Assembly: GCA_918026815.1 (NCBI GenBank)
Contig: CAKJVC010000069.1
Coordinates: forward strand, 310,001-374,000
From: Chalara sp. BL73
Lineage: Eukaryota; Ascomycota; Leotiomycetes; Helotiales
DNA length: 64,000 nucleotides
Reading direction: 5' to 3'
Of this stretch, positions 12,909-24,775 are shown piece after piece. Each line of letters opens with the position of its first letter. The stretch's first letter is position 1. Position numbers and translations under genes: made by a program. The notes beneath the pieces were generated by a model. It had not been told where the DNA came from. It saw only the letters and a list, made by a program, of their open reading frames with translations, and searched no databases.

Positions 12909-14999
12909 ATGAGTATTTTCTCGTATATACGAAGCATTTATGCTCTAGACACTATTGACACGCGGTTCACCAACCCCTCATCGACGCCATACCAGATAGT
13001 GATTGATGGGCGTGCCCAATCTGCAGAAGTGAATGCAAAGAGGGACGATTCGAAGCCAGGTGTTGGAGTAAGGACAGATCATAGGGGACGGCCAGTCGCG
13101 CAGCCATCAAAATGGAACACGCCGGAATTCTACCTCTACTATCTTGTATTCCTAATCGTTGTTCCTCTGATGTTTTGGGTGGTGTATGATGTATCCAGAC
13201 GTTAGTACAGCCTTCTGGTATTGCTCAATTTGATCTGACCTATGTACAGCCTCGCACCCAAATTATTCAAAGTTTTCGAGATGGCTAGGTCCAGGCTGGG
13301 TGCCAGGTCGGAAGATCGTGAGTTAGGGCCACCAATGCAAGTGCGAAATCTGACCTAAATAGGACTTATCAGATCCTCAATACCGTGCCTTTAGGTATAA
13401 TGTACCATATCTCGCAATACTCCTTGTCTTCCACCCCATTCTCCGAAAATTGTATGCAGCGTTGCGTCCAATTCCAACTCGAGCCGGCTCGCCCAAACCC
13501 AATGGAAAACCGGCATATGTGTCAGTGGCAGAAGGGGAAGCAAGACTCGAGCAAAGAGCGTCATTCGATTACTATTTCGCATTTGTGTTCCTTACGGCGC
13601 TGCATGGGTTTTCCTCATTAAAGGTCATCCTGATATTATACCTCAACTTCCAGGTTATTAGGACGCTCCCTCGAAAGTTTGTGCCAGCAGCAGCGTGGAT
13701 ATTTAATGTTGGGCTGCTCTTTTCAAACGAGCTGTGCGATGGCTACAAGTACAAATGGATTGCGGGATATCTGACAGAAGGCGGGGTCCTAAACGAATGG
13801 GGTGCGTGGATGGATAAATATGCAGGCATAATGCCCAGATGGGAAATTCTCTTCAACATCACAGTGCTACGTCTCATTAGCTACAACCTGGATTATTACT
13901 GGAGTCTTGACAAATCTGGCGGCGCATTGGAGGTTCGTTCCCAATTACCCCTGAAAAAGGACATCTCTGACGAGGACAAGAAGAAGCAACTCGACCTCGC
14001 CAATCTCTCCGAGCGGGAGCGTGTTAGGACCTCTGGGTCTCCTAAGGACTACTCTTTCAGAAACTATTTTGCATACGCTTTATATGCACCTCTGTACTTG
14101 ACAGGGCCAATCGTTACCTTCAACGACTACATTTCTCAATCAAAGTATCCTGCAGCATCAGTTGAGGTCGCCCGAACTATCAAATATGGTATACGCTTCC
14201 TCCTCACTTTTCTCTGCATGGAACTAGTCTTGCATTTCGACTATTGCGTCGCTATCTCCAAGACCGGACCAGTCTGGTCTGACTACACTCCGGCGCAGCT
14301 GAGTCTTATGTCATACTTTAATCTTCACATCCTTTGGCTAAAGCTTCTTCTTCCGTGGCGTTTCTTCCGGCTCTGGGCTCTGGCAGACGGCATCGACCCT
14401 CCAGAGAACATGCTTAGATGTGTTTCAAATAATCCTTCCACAGTAGGTTTCTGGCGTTCGTGGCACAGAAGCTATAACCTATGGCTCGTTCGATATATCT
14501 ATATTCCAATGGGTGGCGCATCAGGCAAAACTTGGGCTTCTACAGCCAGAACTATCGTCAATTATGCAACAGTCTTCACATTTGTAGCTCTTTGGCATGA
14601 TATCTCGCTCAATCTCCTTGTCTGGGGATGGCTTATCGTGCTATTTATGATGCCTGAAGTTGTAGGCAAAATGCTGTTCCCGGAGCGAAAGTGGGAGAAC
14701 AATATCACAGCCTACAGGATGCTATGTGGTGTCGGTGTGGTGGGGAACCTAATGCTAATGATGGCGGCAAATCTGGTTGGCTTTGCTGTAGGCGTTGATG
14801 GGCTTAAAAGCATCATTACTGGCATTTTTAGAGACTGGTCTGGTATGAGATTACTATATCCGCGATCCTGATGTACAGGCTAATACTGATAGGTGTCATG
14901 TTCTTACTTACGGCATTCGGATCCCTCTTTGTCGGCATACAGGTTATGTTCGAAGTACGCGAGGCTGAGAAGCGGAAAGGCATCTTCCTAAAGTGTTAG
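12909..14999 (+). CDS. GUP1: GUP1-type membrane-bound O-acyltransferase (MBOAT)
   Basis: Four exons: 12909-13200, 13250-13317, 13363-14842 and 14893-14999, giving 648 residues from an ATG at 12909. All introns are GT-AG and about 45-50 nt. The MBOAT signature is clear: GFWRSWHRSYNLWLVRYIYIP in the middle and the catalytic-type histidine in ALWHDISLNLLVWGW, amid about ten membrane segments. The N-terminal YALDTIDTRF and the SNELCDGYKY segment are typical of GUP1. In yeasts Gup1 works in the ER and adds a very long acyl chain during GPI-anchor remodelling. It was first named for glycerol uptake, and its loss affects wall, lipid rafts and polarity. The protein is slightly longer than yeast Gup1 (560 residues), because of a charged insert after the YYWSLDKSGG segment (around residue 340). 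Confidence 0.95.
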
Positions 15000-15532
15000 G
15001 CGGCTATAAAGTCGTGCAAAAAAGTTATAATGAGAGCCAATAATGATAATTCCCTTTGGCATGTTATTATCCTTTCTTCCCAAGAATAGCATTCTACCTG
15101 ACTAGTGTCAACGATGGCACGATGATATCAATCCCACCCTGTTCTTGGTGTGTGAAAGACGCCAAAGTCAGCGGATTTTAAACTTCTATATAGGACTCAC
15201 TCTCCTAGCCACTACCGCCATATATAAGGCAAGAACGCTGCAACACTGCGTTTTCGGCTAAGGGCCGGTATCGGCTGGACATACCCAATGCGGTAAGCTC
15301 ACTAGGATGGAGGTCGTTAACTAGGATTGAAGAAAATGTTATATCAAAGTTCGTGAAATCTTTATGAGAGAAATTTGATCCGCATCTTTGAAATTCTCCC
15401 ATAAATATTACCTCTTTTTGAAAATTTGATCTGAGCACCCGAGCCACTATTCGCATTTGATACTAGCTTCAAAAAGAGCTAAATCTACCCCACGCTGATG
15501 TACACTTTCCGGCTGCAAGTTGACTATCTATC
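15000..15532. other. Intergenic between acyltransferase and agmatinase genes
   Basis: No open frame of interest on either strand. It holds the 3' region of the GUP1-like gene and the promoter of the secreted agmatinase-like gene. Nothing else is visible. Confidence 0.6.
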
Positions 15533-16978
15533 ATGAAAGCCATATCCGTTTCTATACTCTGGCTATCGGCTTCATGCCTATGCATTGCACAGCAAGGCCG
15601 GCTTGGGGCGCACTATGATATTCCATATCAACGACCCTTTGGTAGTGGTGATGAGCTCATCGATATTACCACAGGGAGCGAGTTCTTTGGCTTAAACACC
15701 TTTGCAAACTTACCCTATGTGAATTGCCTATCACACCGTGAAAATGGCGGGAGATATGATATTGCTATTCTTGGAGCTCCTTTTGATACGGTTAGTAGCC
15801 AATTCAACGCGGCTGTATGCGTCGTTGATTGTTCGTAAAAGAGTACAACCGGCAGACCAGGCGCCCGGTTTGGACCAGCGGGTATCAGGCGAGGCTCTCA
15901 GCGGATGTTTCCGGAAGCTGGATGGAACATATATACAGGTTCGTATACATGTGATATCAGGATGATTTGGTTGACTTGAGGCTTTGTAGGAGAGAACACA
16001 TTTCTTTCATGGGCTAAAATTGTTGATTGTGGTGATGTGCCCATGACACCTCTGGACAATAAAGTTGCTTTGAAGCAGCTTGATAAAGCTCATACGGTAC
16101 ATCTACGAAACTGTTTCTCTTCATCGTTTTGGTATGTTAATGAATGAGTAGATAGTCTCCGGCGAGCCATCAGCTACAATAGAGAAGGGAAAAGTACCAC
16201 GCATTGTTGTGCTTGGTGGCGACCATACCACAACACTTTCAGCATTGAGATCCACATTCAACCATTTCGGTGCTGTATCTGTCATTCATTTTGATAGCCA
16301 TCTTGACACTTGGGATCCTGAAGTGCTTGGTGGTGATCTTTCTGATTACGCGTGAGTTGCTTGAGATATAAGCATATAGATTCTGATTTCTTCGTTAGTG
16401 GTGTAAACCATGGCACATTTTTGCATATTGCTCATGAAGAGGTACATTAAGATATTATGCTTATTTTCCAGGACCACTGATAAGGTCGACAGGGCTTGAT
16501 CCTCAACTCTTCAATACACGCAGCTGTAAGAGCACCAATGGTCCGCAAGAAAGGTGATCTGAGAAATGATCGGAGATGTGGTTTCGACATCATCCGAGCC
16601 AGGGATATCGACCGCATTGGAGCTCAAGGTATCATCGATGCGATTAAGCAACGAGTTGGAAACACCAGAGTTTACATTAGTGTTGATATTGACTCTCTCG
16701 ATCCTGCTTTCGCTCCAGGTATGTTTAACCAACTCTAATGTGCAACCCACCGATGACATATCTCTTGTTCAGCAACGGGAACTTCGGAGCCAGGGGGATG
16801 GTCTACCCGAGAACTTTTGACCATTCTGGATGGGCTCAAAGGACTGCCAGTGGTGGGTGGTGACGTAGTTGAGGTTGCTCCGATATATGATAATCCCGGC
16901 GAGACAACGGTTCTTGCGGCTGCAGAGGCCGTTCTGTCGATACTGACGCTTATGGTTCAGCAGCCCGTGGTCATGTAA
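15533..16978 (+). CDS. Agmatinase/arginase-family ureohydrolase with signal peptide
   Basis: Seven exons: 15533-15790, 15842-15938, 15990-16096, 16152-16351, 16399-16441, 16493-16718 and 16773-16978, giving 378 residues. The frame is disrupted in genomic DNA but joins perfectly at GT-AG sites. Ureohydrolase motifs are complete: GRPGARFGPAGIRRGSQRM, the metal ligands in GGDHTTTLSAL, HFDSHLDTWD and SVDIDSLDPAFAP, then ATGTSEPGGW. Such enzymes use a binuclear Mn centre to release urea from agmatine, guanidinobutyrate or related guanidino compounds. The N-terminus MKAISVSILWLSASCLCIAQQ is a convincing signal peptide, so the enzyme probably enters the secretory pathway, unlike cytosolic arginase. 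All metal ligands are kept, so it should be active. Which guanidino substrate it uses cannot be told from sequence. Confidence 0.93.
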
Positions 16979-17853
16979 GGAAATATCAAATGCCACAGAT
17001 TAGAGGGCACACAATGTTTGATAGACCTCCATATTATACTAAATGTAGGGTTGAGAAATAAGCTGTCTTAGAATAATTGAAGCAGGCTGGAAGAAGTGTC
17101 GCGAAAAAAATAAAAAATACGCAGCTAGCTCGCACATCAGTTTATCTGGTTCCCTCTTTGTGTCTGTGGTTCATGCTACCATCTGAAAGTAACACATCTA
17201 CTTGAAAAGTTCTCAACATGGAAGGTCCTGTCGATGCAAGTGATGCTGTAAGACACGAGGGCCTTGCAGGGAGATGTTAGGATAAATGTTTAATTCTGAG
17301 GCAGTGTTCATCCTATTCTAATATTCCAGATTGAAATTTTCCTAATCCTGCGCTCCTTCTACAAACAAGCCTATGGCCAACCGAGACTGCTGGATTAGAC
17401 GAGCCGGTCGAGGCATGGATGTTAATCCCCTGAGAGGCTTGGCTGTTTAGCGACGAACAAGCATCGACACTATGACCACTACAACTGTCTTGACTACACC
17501 CAGACATGTGGGGGAAATTTTTGGGGATAATTTCTAGATGCGGTACGGCGGTGACATCAGGATCTCCTGTGCGTTAATTGTAAGGAGTTGGAGGGTCAAT
17601 GCTTCGAAGAAATAGTTTAATCTTCCTCCTTCGTGTTGTCCTTCAAAGATAACGGGGATCTAGAGGAGTATCGCCTCTGCAGACTTGCGGCCGTTAGGGC
17701 TCCGTCCAGAAATGCAGGTCTTGAAGACATATTAAGGCGCCGAGTTTCGTGCTATTATGTCTGCACCTACCATCTGCTGAACTACGCCCTCCTCCAGCTC
17801 GCAAATCAAGCAATATCCGGCTCAGCACTCTTGCATCACCCGGCATTTCAAAT
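16979..17853. other. Intergenic, no gene seen
   Basis: Only short antisense and overlapping frames are present. The stretch contains the end of the agmatinase-like transcript and the upstream region of the first small secreted protein. Confidence 0.6.
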
Positions 17854-18345
17854 ATGTATATCAACTCTCTCATCTTTGCCTCCTTCATCTCCCTCGCCCT
17901 CTCCGCGGCCGTAGACAAAGACGTCGGCCTCACAAAACGCGACCCGACTTGCTATGGCGGAAAAGATGGAATGGGCAAGGGCGACGAGCTCTCCAAATGC
18001 CTCGACGAACTAATTGCTGCCAGTATATATCTCCCACCTCACCCCACCTCCCCGTTTCTTGGAACGAGGCTAACTGGCGGGCCAGGCAAATGGGGTGACA
18101 TGAACTGCGGAGGCAAATCCTGGTTCTTGGGCCGCGAAGAAGGCGGGTTTCTGGGGATTGGAAACTGGGACAGCCCGGGAGACTGTATTGGCGGGTGCAC
18201 ATCGTGCTTGAAAGACGCTGCGTCTAGGGGCTTGGATTATGCAAAGTGTGACCAGCAGGTGGCCCTGGCGCATTGCTGGGTCGGGTATTGCCCGCCTGGG
18301 AGCGCGCCTTGTGGGAATTCGGATGGATCTTGTTGTACTGTTTGA
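17854..18345 (+). CDS. Small secreted cysteine-rich protein with Kex2-type site
   Basis: Starts at the ATG at 17854. Two exons fit: 17854-18022 and 18086-18345, giving 142 residues. The 63-nt intron (GTATAT...GCTAACT...CCAG) is a multiple of three and has no stop, so the unspliced frame is also open. I prefer splicing because the intron text is proline-rich low-quality coding sequence and has a good branch site. A signal peptide (MYINSLIFASFISLALSAAV) is followed by a short propeptide ending in LTKR, a Kex2-type site. The mature part then has twelve cysteines, including a final CC pair close to the C-terminus. I recognise no family. Size, cysteine content and processing site are those of secreted effector-like or antimicrobial-like proteins, but that is inference. 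Confidence 0.75.
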   Translation: MYINSLIFASFISLALSAAVDKDVGLTKRDPTCYGGKDGMGKGDELSKCLDELIAASIYLPPHPTSPFLGTRLTGGPGKWGDMNCGGKSWFLGREEGGFLGIGNWDSPGDCIGGCTSCLKDAASRGLDYAKCDQQVALAHCWVGYCPPGSAPCGNSDGSCCTV

Positions 18346-19026
18346 GAGCGGGTGCGCAAGACGGGATGCAAGTATGAAGGGAGGTGGGTGATGTGTTAAA
18401 TCTTGTTTGAAACTCAGGGCTTCGTTGGTTGGCTAAGCTGGATTGAAGCATGGCGTTACGGAGTTATATGAGCTGTGATTTGCTTGCTGTTTATCTCTCT
18501 TGGCTGCCATTTAGTCACTTTCTGGCATATCAGAATAGTTGAAGAAAGCTATGGGATGTTGGGTTTGGACCATCTCGAAGTCTGGAGCATAAGCCCATTG
18601 TCTCAACGTATGATGTCTCTTACTACGTTGCCTCAAGATTCAAGATCTCCTTTTTGATTAAGAACACTTCATATTTGTACGAATATTTGAAGTACGAATG
18701 TTCTTTAATCATCCCTTTTGATGTAACAAGTCTCCGTGGTACATTAAAGCATGGTTATACTCTAAAGCTTATGACATGTCCTTCATTTTACTAATTATAA
18801 AGGCAAGTGCCAAAGCATACTCAGTACAACAATTCCTTCATCAATGCACAACAAGCACAGAAAAAAACTGGTGATCTTTAGCAATTGCAAAACGAGTGTA
18901 TTGGTAGGCTATCAGATAATAAGGACAAATAAAATAAGTAATAAAAGATAAACACTAAATTCCAGCTTCACCAAAGGCCGTCACATGCTTCCCCAACCGC
19001 CGGAGCCGGTAAACCACTTCCATCGC
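18346..19026. other. Convergent intergenic region with inverted repeat
   Basis: Between the two convergent small secreted protein genes. No gene seen. It contains an imperfect inverted repeat at 18656-18710, annotated separately. Confidence 0.6.
18656..18710. repeat. Imperfect inverted repeat, about 55 bases
   Basis: GATTAAGAACA at 18656-18666 is mirrored by TGTTCTTTAATC ending at 18710, with one extra base. The interior (CTTCATATTTGTAC / GTACGAATATTTGAAG) is itself imperfectly complementary. The whole could form a hairpin or cruciform. It lies in the convergent intergenic region downstream of a secreted-protein gene, so it could be a 3'-end structure or a short MITE-like remnant. Confidence 0.6.
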
Positions 19027-19566
19027 TCAAGACCTGATAGCAGAAACCGCATTGGGGAAGCCCTCAGACGCAATACCGCCATCGCGAATAAAGCAGTTGT
19101 TCACCCCATCAGGCGAGGTCTTGGTATCGCTCCACCAAGTAGCGGCCGCACACTTCCTGTTCGGAACCTGCACGCTCCAGAGGTCGCATTGCCTGTAAGA
19201 TCATCAGCCATCCGCCCGTCCACCGGTCCTACCCAAATCACCACACGCAGCAGCGGGGGAGAGAAAGAGCGGGGAAATGTAAACTCACGCAGCGCAGCCG
19301 ACGATCCCAGGGATGTTGGGGTAGACGGCGAGCAAGGTGCCTCCAGAGGTGTTAATGCTGCAGGCGACCTGAAAGTCGGAGCCGGAGGCCCCGCGGTAGA
19401 AGAAGCCTTGGGCTTGGGGGCAGACGACGCCGGTGCTTGGGGGAGGACCATAGGCGCGTTTCTCGATGGCGCGGGTGTCGAGAGAGGTGATTTCCGTGCT
19501 GGTGGTTGCGATGGGGGTGGCTACCACGGAGGCGATGAGGGCGAGGACGGAGAATGTGGTCTTCAT
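19027..19566 (-). CDS. Small secreted cysteine-containing protein, PAN/apple-like
   Basis: Minus strand, ATG at 19566-19564. Exon 1 is 19289-19566 and exon 2 is 19027-19192, joined over a 96-nt GTGAGT...TTACAG intron, giving 147 residues. A signal peptide (MKTTFSVLALIASVVATPI) and propeptide end at the dibasic AIEKR, a Kex2-type site. The mature part has six cysteines in the spacing seen in PAN/apple-like domains: VVCPQ, VACSI, VGCAAQC, RKCAAATWW and NNCFIRD. PAN domains bind protein or carbohydrate. If the assignment holds, this is a small extracellular binding protein; otherwise it is an unclassified secreted protein. Without the intron the frame stops at once after GCAA, so the splice is well supported. 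Confidence 0.78.
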
Positions 19567-20868
19567 TTTGATTGACGACTGCGTTCCTTTTGGAAAGATA
19601 TCTGGGAAGGTGAGTTTCTTGGTGTTTGATATCGCTGCTGGCTGGTGGATGCTGTTTTTCGCTGAGGAAAAGGAGATACTTATACCTCTTCGAGCGTGAG
19701 TCTTCGAGGCAGAAGGTAGCCATGGAGTGATAGCAGCTATCCTCAAGAACGCACTGAAACTTCAAGCCCGGAAGTTGTATTCTGCGTTCTGTTGGTCCGA
19801 CGGCGTTATCCAAAGAGCTGAAGTGCAACTCGCTAGATTTCACTGTCGACGCTTAATTATCTCAACAAGGCTCTACCACATCACGGTGCTGACTACCATG
19901 AATCTTTGTCTTGCTCAAAATAGTATGAGCTCGACTGCTAGTCATTAAGGAGAGCTGTACGACTTCCGCAGCTGTCATCAAATCTAAATGCGCATACAAC
20001 ACAACAATACATGAAGTGGTCAGCTCAATTGAACACCAATGAACTCAGCAAAGCCACAAATCATACGTAAAAATATATAGCTAACCTGATTGCCAGCCCT
20101 CCATATAGTTTCATCTAAGCGGCTATTGCTGATGCTGGCTATTTGAAGATGCTGTTTACCCGTATGTAGCGCGAGCTTAGAGCGAGCTGAACCGCCGTTT
20201 GAGGCTCCTTAGCAGATGCATTACGACTCTAAGATGAGCTGAACGAGTCACCAATTTTCTTAGCCACGAAACAGAGGGCAGTTTGGGGACTCCGCCGTTT
20301 GCAGTTCCACAGCATGAAATGCGGGGAAACCCCTGGATTCAGCACCCAACCCAGAAAAGCGAGCAAAAAGACCACTGGTGGGTTATGTGTGCTGCTTATC
20401 TCATCGTGGCTTAAAGCATCAGCGCGCTCAGATATTTTCGACGCACAAATTTTCTGAAGCCGCCCGTAGCTAATATCTCATTTGAATATGATACTAGGTT
20501 AGACGGTGGCTCTGATATCCGCCAGAGTTCTGGTGCATTTTCATGAGATTGGGACAATCATAAACTCATAGGCGACTTCTGTACAAACCGTAGCGAGGCA
20601 AGAATAAACGTAACGAATATGAAGATAGTCACATCAGCTTAGTTTACAATTAATACAAATGCCACGCTCCCTTTGGCGCCAAGTGTAAAAATGCCAATAT
20701 TCCAACTCCCCGCCTGACGCCGCCCATTCATCATTTGCCCGCCAGAATAAAGAGCTCATGATAAAAATGCTCTCACGCCTTGCAGTGAAACGACCAATAC
20801 AAACAAGCGTTGCCGATCTCTATCATGTACAAGAATATCACCTTTGGAGATGAAAGGATGTAAAATCA
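19567..20868. other. Intergenic; upstream of secreted protein gene
   Basis: No gene seen on either strand. A GCGGGGAAACCCC element is at 20321-20333, resembling elements at 9034, 28830 and 62631. The left part is the promoter of the minus-strand small secreted protein; the right part is the 3' end of the kinesin gene. Confidence 0.6.
20321..20333. promoter_or_regulatory. GCGGGGAA-type element
   Basis: Reads GCGGGGAAACCCC. It contains the CreA-type SYGGRG core and half of the near-palindrome seen at 9034 and 62631. It lies about 755 bases upstream of the minus-strand small secreted protein start. Function inferred only. Confidence 0.3.
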
Positions 20869-23800
20869 TCACCGCCAGGCACCGCCCTTGCCCATTGCGC
20901 CGATAACGCTCTCTCTGATCCGTGGAGCGGCGCCTACAGTTCCGGAAAGACGCACCGGACCGCTGGCCATCGCGCTGACTTGTCTCCCTACATCGATTGT
21001 TGTACGGCGGTTGGGGTTTTTCATGATTGGTGCTGAACGAGGGCTTAAAACACTTGATGAGAACTCCTTCTGGCTACCAACCATTCGTCGAGCATGGCTT
21101 GCAGTAAACAAATTATCATTGGGGGGCGAACCCGCCATGGTAGCTGCAGTTGGGCTTCGTCGTCTATGCGTTCTACTCGCGGAATCAGACATAGAATGAG
21201 CGTGGGACGCTCGTGAAATTGATCCCGCCCGTTTCAACGCTTGACCGATCCTAACACCCTCAGAACGGTCCAGTGGATAGTTCTCGCCTTCCGATGCAGA
21301 GTTATTTCCACTGTCTGTTGGCGTTGAGTCCCGTTGAGCTTTTCGTACAGGAGGCAGCGAGGGCCGGTTTCCAGCTTTGGCAGCATCTATGGTTCGAAGG
21401 GGAGAAGGATCTGTGTCAGAAGAAGAGAAATTGGTAATATTGGGTGGTGGTGGGGATCCATCTGTCTTTTTCGCGAGGAATCCGGCTTGGAAACGGTTTG
21501 CCTTGGGCTTAAGTTCGATGGAGGGTTCTGGGGCTGCCGGGACTGGTGAAGATCCCGCAGAATCGTTCCAAACTTCAGTAGAAAGATAGGCTGGTACGGC
21601 CGGTACAGTAGGAAGAGTAATGCTATCGTCTGAAGCTTCTGGTGTTGACTGGATCCTTTGAGGAGTCTTCTCGAAATCTGCCAAAACTCCTGACTCAGTA
21701 TCATCACGCCATCTGACTGCACGCTTTGACGGCGATTTCTTCTTTGGCGTAAAGGATACTCCCTTCTTTCCTAAGACTGGTTTCTTACGACGCGGCGAAG
21801 ACTTCATAGGCGAAGCAAAGACCTGAGGCGCTGCTGCTGCTAGAGCTGCCATTGGAGGCGCTGGTCGTGATTGGCCATCTGCAAGAATTGCCTGCTTCTT
21901 TCGCTTTGGTGTGCCACGTTTCGTGGGTGGAAACACCTCTGTCACGTTCAGTGACCCATCAGGCTTGATAACTTGCGAGGCGGCTGTGGAACAGGTTTGC
22001 AGAAGTTTGCGTAGGGTGACCTTGGCATGCTGAATTGCTTCCTCCTCGCTCATACCTAGAATGTCACTTAGAGAAGACAGGATCTCGAATTGGGCCGCAA
22101 GCAGCACTTGCATAACGTCCAAATCGGCTCCCTTCTCCTGCTCTATGACCTCTAATAACGCTTCCCTGCTCGCATTCGCTTTCAGTAACTCAGCCTCCCG
22201 AATTAGACTAGCAACATCGAGCCCATCCGCCGCCCCGTCTACCTCTGTAAGTTGTCGAATGCTGTTTTGCAATGCTGAATCAACTGCTCGCTCCCAATTG
22301 CTCTTGTCTAGTTTCTGATGGTAATGCTGTCTACTATTCTCAAGTTCTAGAAGTATGCCTTGAGCTGTCTTTCGCATTGCTGTAAGGCTAGGTGGCATCT
22401 CTTCGTCTTCTCGAGAATCGCAAACTATGTCGAAGGCACCAATCCACGCAGACAAAACTCCAATGCGACGCTTGATTTGGTGAAGCTTCTTCATGTTGGA
22501 GATTTTGTCTTTCCGCTCGGCCGCCGAATTCTCGTACGCAGTCCGAATTCTAACTACGCCTTCTCTTGCAATCCCATCTCGCTTCTCCGTCTGTTTCTTG
22601 AACTTCACAAACGCTACAGCCTCAGAATCCTTCTGCTGTGCCTTGAGCTCATTAATCAGAGCCATTTGCTCGTCAATCTTAACCAGGAAGTCTTTGACGT
22701 GTCGGTTAACGTTGTACACATTTCTCGTGACCTTCGTCTGGATATTTTTGGCTCGATTGGCATATCGAAGAGTGTTTTGGGTCTCATCGAAATGCGCGCT
22801 CGAGGGACTGACACAAACTATCATGACAGTTTTACAATTGCCTCCGAGAGAAAATTTTAGCAGTCGTGTAAGCTTCGAGTTACGGTATGGCACATGGTTC
22901 TTTTTTCGTGCATCACATAACGCATTGATACAGCTTCCAAGTGCTAACAAGGACTTGTTGATGTTTGCGCCCTCAATTAATCGCTCGCCTCGATTTTTGG
23001 TTGCACTTGCACGCTCACTCCCTGCAAGGTCTATAATGCTTAGAGTAGCCATAGTATGAGGCTCATTGACGTCCGCGTTGCGGTCCTTCTGTGCTACATT
23101 AATTTGTAGCACGGCGTGAGAGCGAGATGAAGTTGCATTTGCCTCGGTGGGAGATATCGTTCGGTACTCGTTGCCTTTCACAATCATGTCCATGACTTCC
23201 TGGACATCGCGAGGGTGATGGCTCGATAAACCAGCGACTGAGACGGCTTGGTTTGCATCTTCTCGCAACATCAAACCTTGTTTGCTTCCTCCAGGCACTA
23301 ATAAGTCTCGGATAGTCTCATTATATATTTCGAGATAAGACAGGGAAACTTCGGTTTGCTTTTCGTCGCTGCGCTCGGCGATTTTCTCGAAAAGCTCCTG
23401 CATGGTCAGAAAGATAATTCCAGGTTGTTGAGCGGTTCCGGTAATCGTGTGCGTCTTTCCACAGCCCGTGGCTCCGTACGCAAAGACTGTCGCATTATAA
23501 CCATCAAGCACACTATCCAGTAGACTTCTCGTTGTTGCCTCGTACACATCACCCTGTGTTGTATTCTCGTCAAAGACTCGGTCGAAGCCAAACGTCTGGT
23601 CCTTCACTCTCTTGCCCATATTTGAGACAACAGATCTTGAGAATCTGGTGACGGGATTATCTTCAGGAGGGTCGAAAACGCTATATCGTGATCAGCAAGG
23701 TACTAGACTCGAGCAACTATTTTCCTACAGGCATTTATCATCTATAACTTTTATGACCGGTCGAATCCCCTTTCCACCAAGTTTTGGAGTTGGAGCTCCC

Positions 23801-24033
23801 GCAAGAGAGCCTTCTCCGAGAAATAAATTGCCATCATCACATTTTGTTCTGTGGGGTCGTGAGCATTGTTTCATCATATTGCATGACTAGGACTTACATT
23901 TGTGCTGCTTCACGAATTGTGAAGGGCCGCACGCGAACTTTTTCCACTAAGCAAATACTCCTTCCATGCCTGTTCAAAGATATTACATACCAGTCACCGA
24001 GATTGAAGAAGCTCCGGGGTCTGCGGAGGACAT
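20869..24033 (-). CDS. KIP3: Kinesin-8 motor (Kip3/KipB type)
   Basis: Three exons on the minus strand: 23991-24033, 23898-23946 and 20869-23680, giving 967 residues. The two tiny first exons supply MSSADPGASSISVTVEKVRV and RPFTIREAAQ; the start of the motor would be missing without them. Motor motifs: RVRPF, the P-loop GATGCGKT (about residues 100-107), switch I NATSSRSHA, switch II IIDLAGSERA, then NKSLLALGSCINAL and VPYRNSKLTRLLKFSLGGNC. The DPPEDNPVTRFSR insert near the N-terminus and the long basic tail are typical of kinesin-8, a plus-end-directed motor that also depolymerises microtubules and acts in spindle positioning and length control. A coiled-coil region follows the neck. The last 350 residues are low-complexity, Ser/Pro/Lys-rich and probably microtubule-binding. 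Confidence 0.95.
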
Positions 24034-24775
24034 TATGACCGTGCTATTGCCCTACAAAGCAAGAGCAAAGGTAAACAATCTCGCAGAAATATTCCACCGC
24101 AGCACAATAAACCCGTCAACACACAGAGATCAACAATGTATAAGGTTGTTAGAATAGAATTAAATGAAAGATGTCGCTAGGTGTGAATGGTCGAGAATTG
24201 TCGATTTCGTGGTTTGGTTTGGTTGCAATTATTTTTGTTTATGGGGAAGGAAGTGACGCCCGTTTGTTTACCTGACAACGTGGCTAGGCAGTATCGAGCT
24301 TAGCGCCATGTAAGTGCTAGGGGTCAGCATGGGTCTCAAGGATTCACACAATCTGGGCTATGAAAGTTGGGTGCACATAGGAGAAGATGGAGATAATCAG
24401 GTTTGTCTCATAGATATGATAATGAAAAGATGAAGCTAGTTTATGCAGATAGCAACAAACTGTACGATATTTATTGCATGCTCCAACATCCATCAACTCC
24501 CACACACCTTTCAGGTTCATTTCATCCTAATCTGGCATCATTTGTGATTGTGTTCTTCATTAATCCTACATGCGCATTGTCATGGCTGTACTTCCGTCGT
24601 ATATTTAGGCAACTCTAGCATAGATACAAGGCTCGTCGTAATCGTCAGTCACCGCCCCACTAGTCCTCCAAACTCCGACATGCCCTGACGTAAATCCTAC
24701 TTGCTTTCTAAAAAAAAAAAATTTCACCCATAAAACTCAACGCCTTTCGTGATATACAACGCATGCCAAAACAGA
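24034..24775. other. Intergenic; kinesin promoter side
   Basis: No gene seen. It is upstream of the kinesin gene and downstream of the Zn2Cys6 gene. An A-run sits at about 24710-24720. Confidence 0.6.

Noticed and set aside
20888..23059. Several open plus frames of 70-190 codons opposite the kinesin gene
   Set aside because: They are shadows of the kinesin coding sequence, which has full motor motifs on the minus strand.
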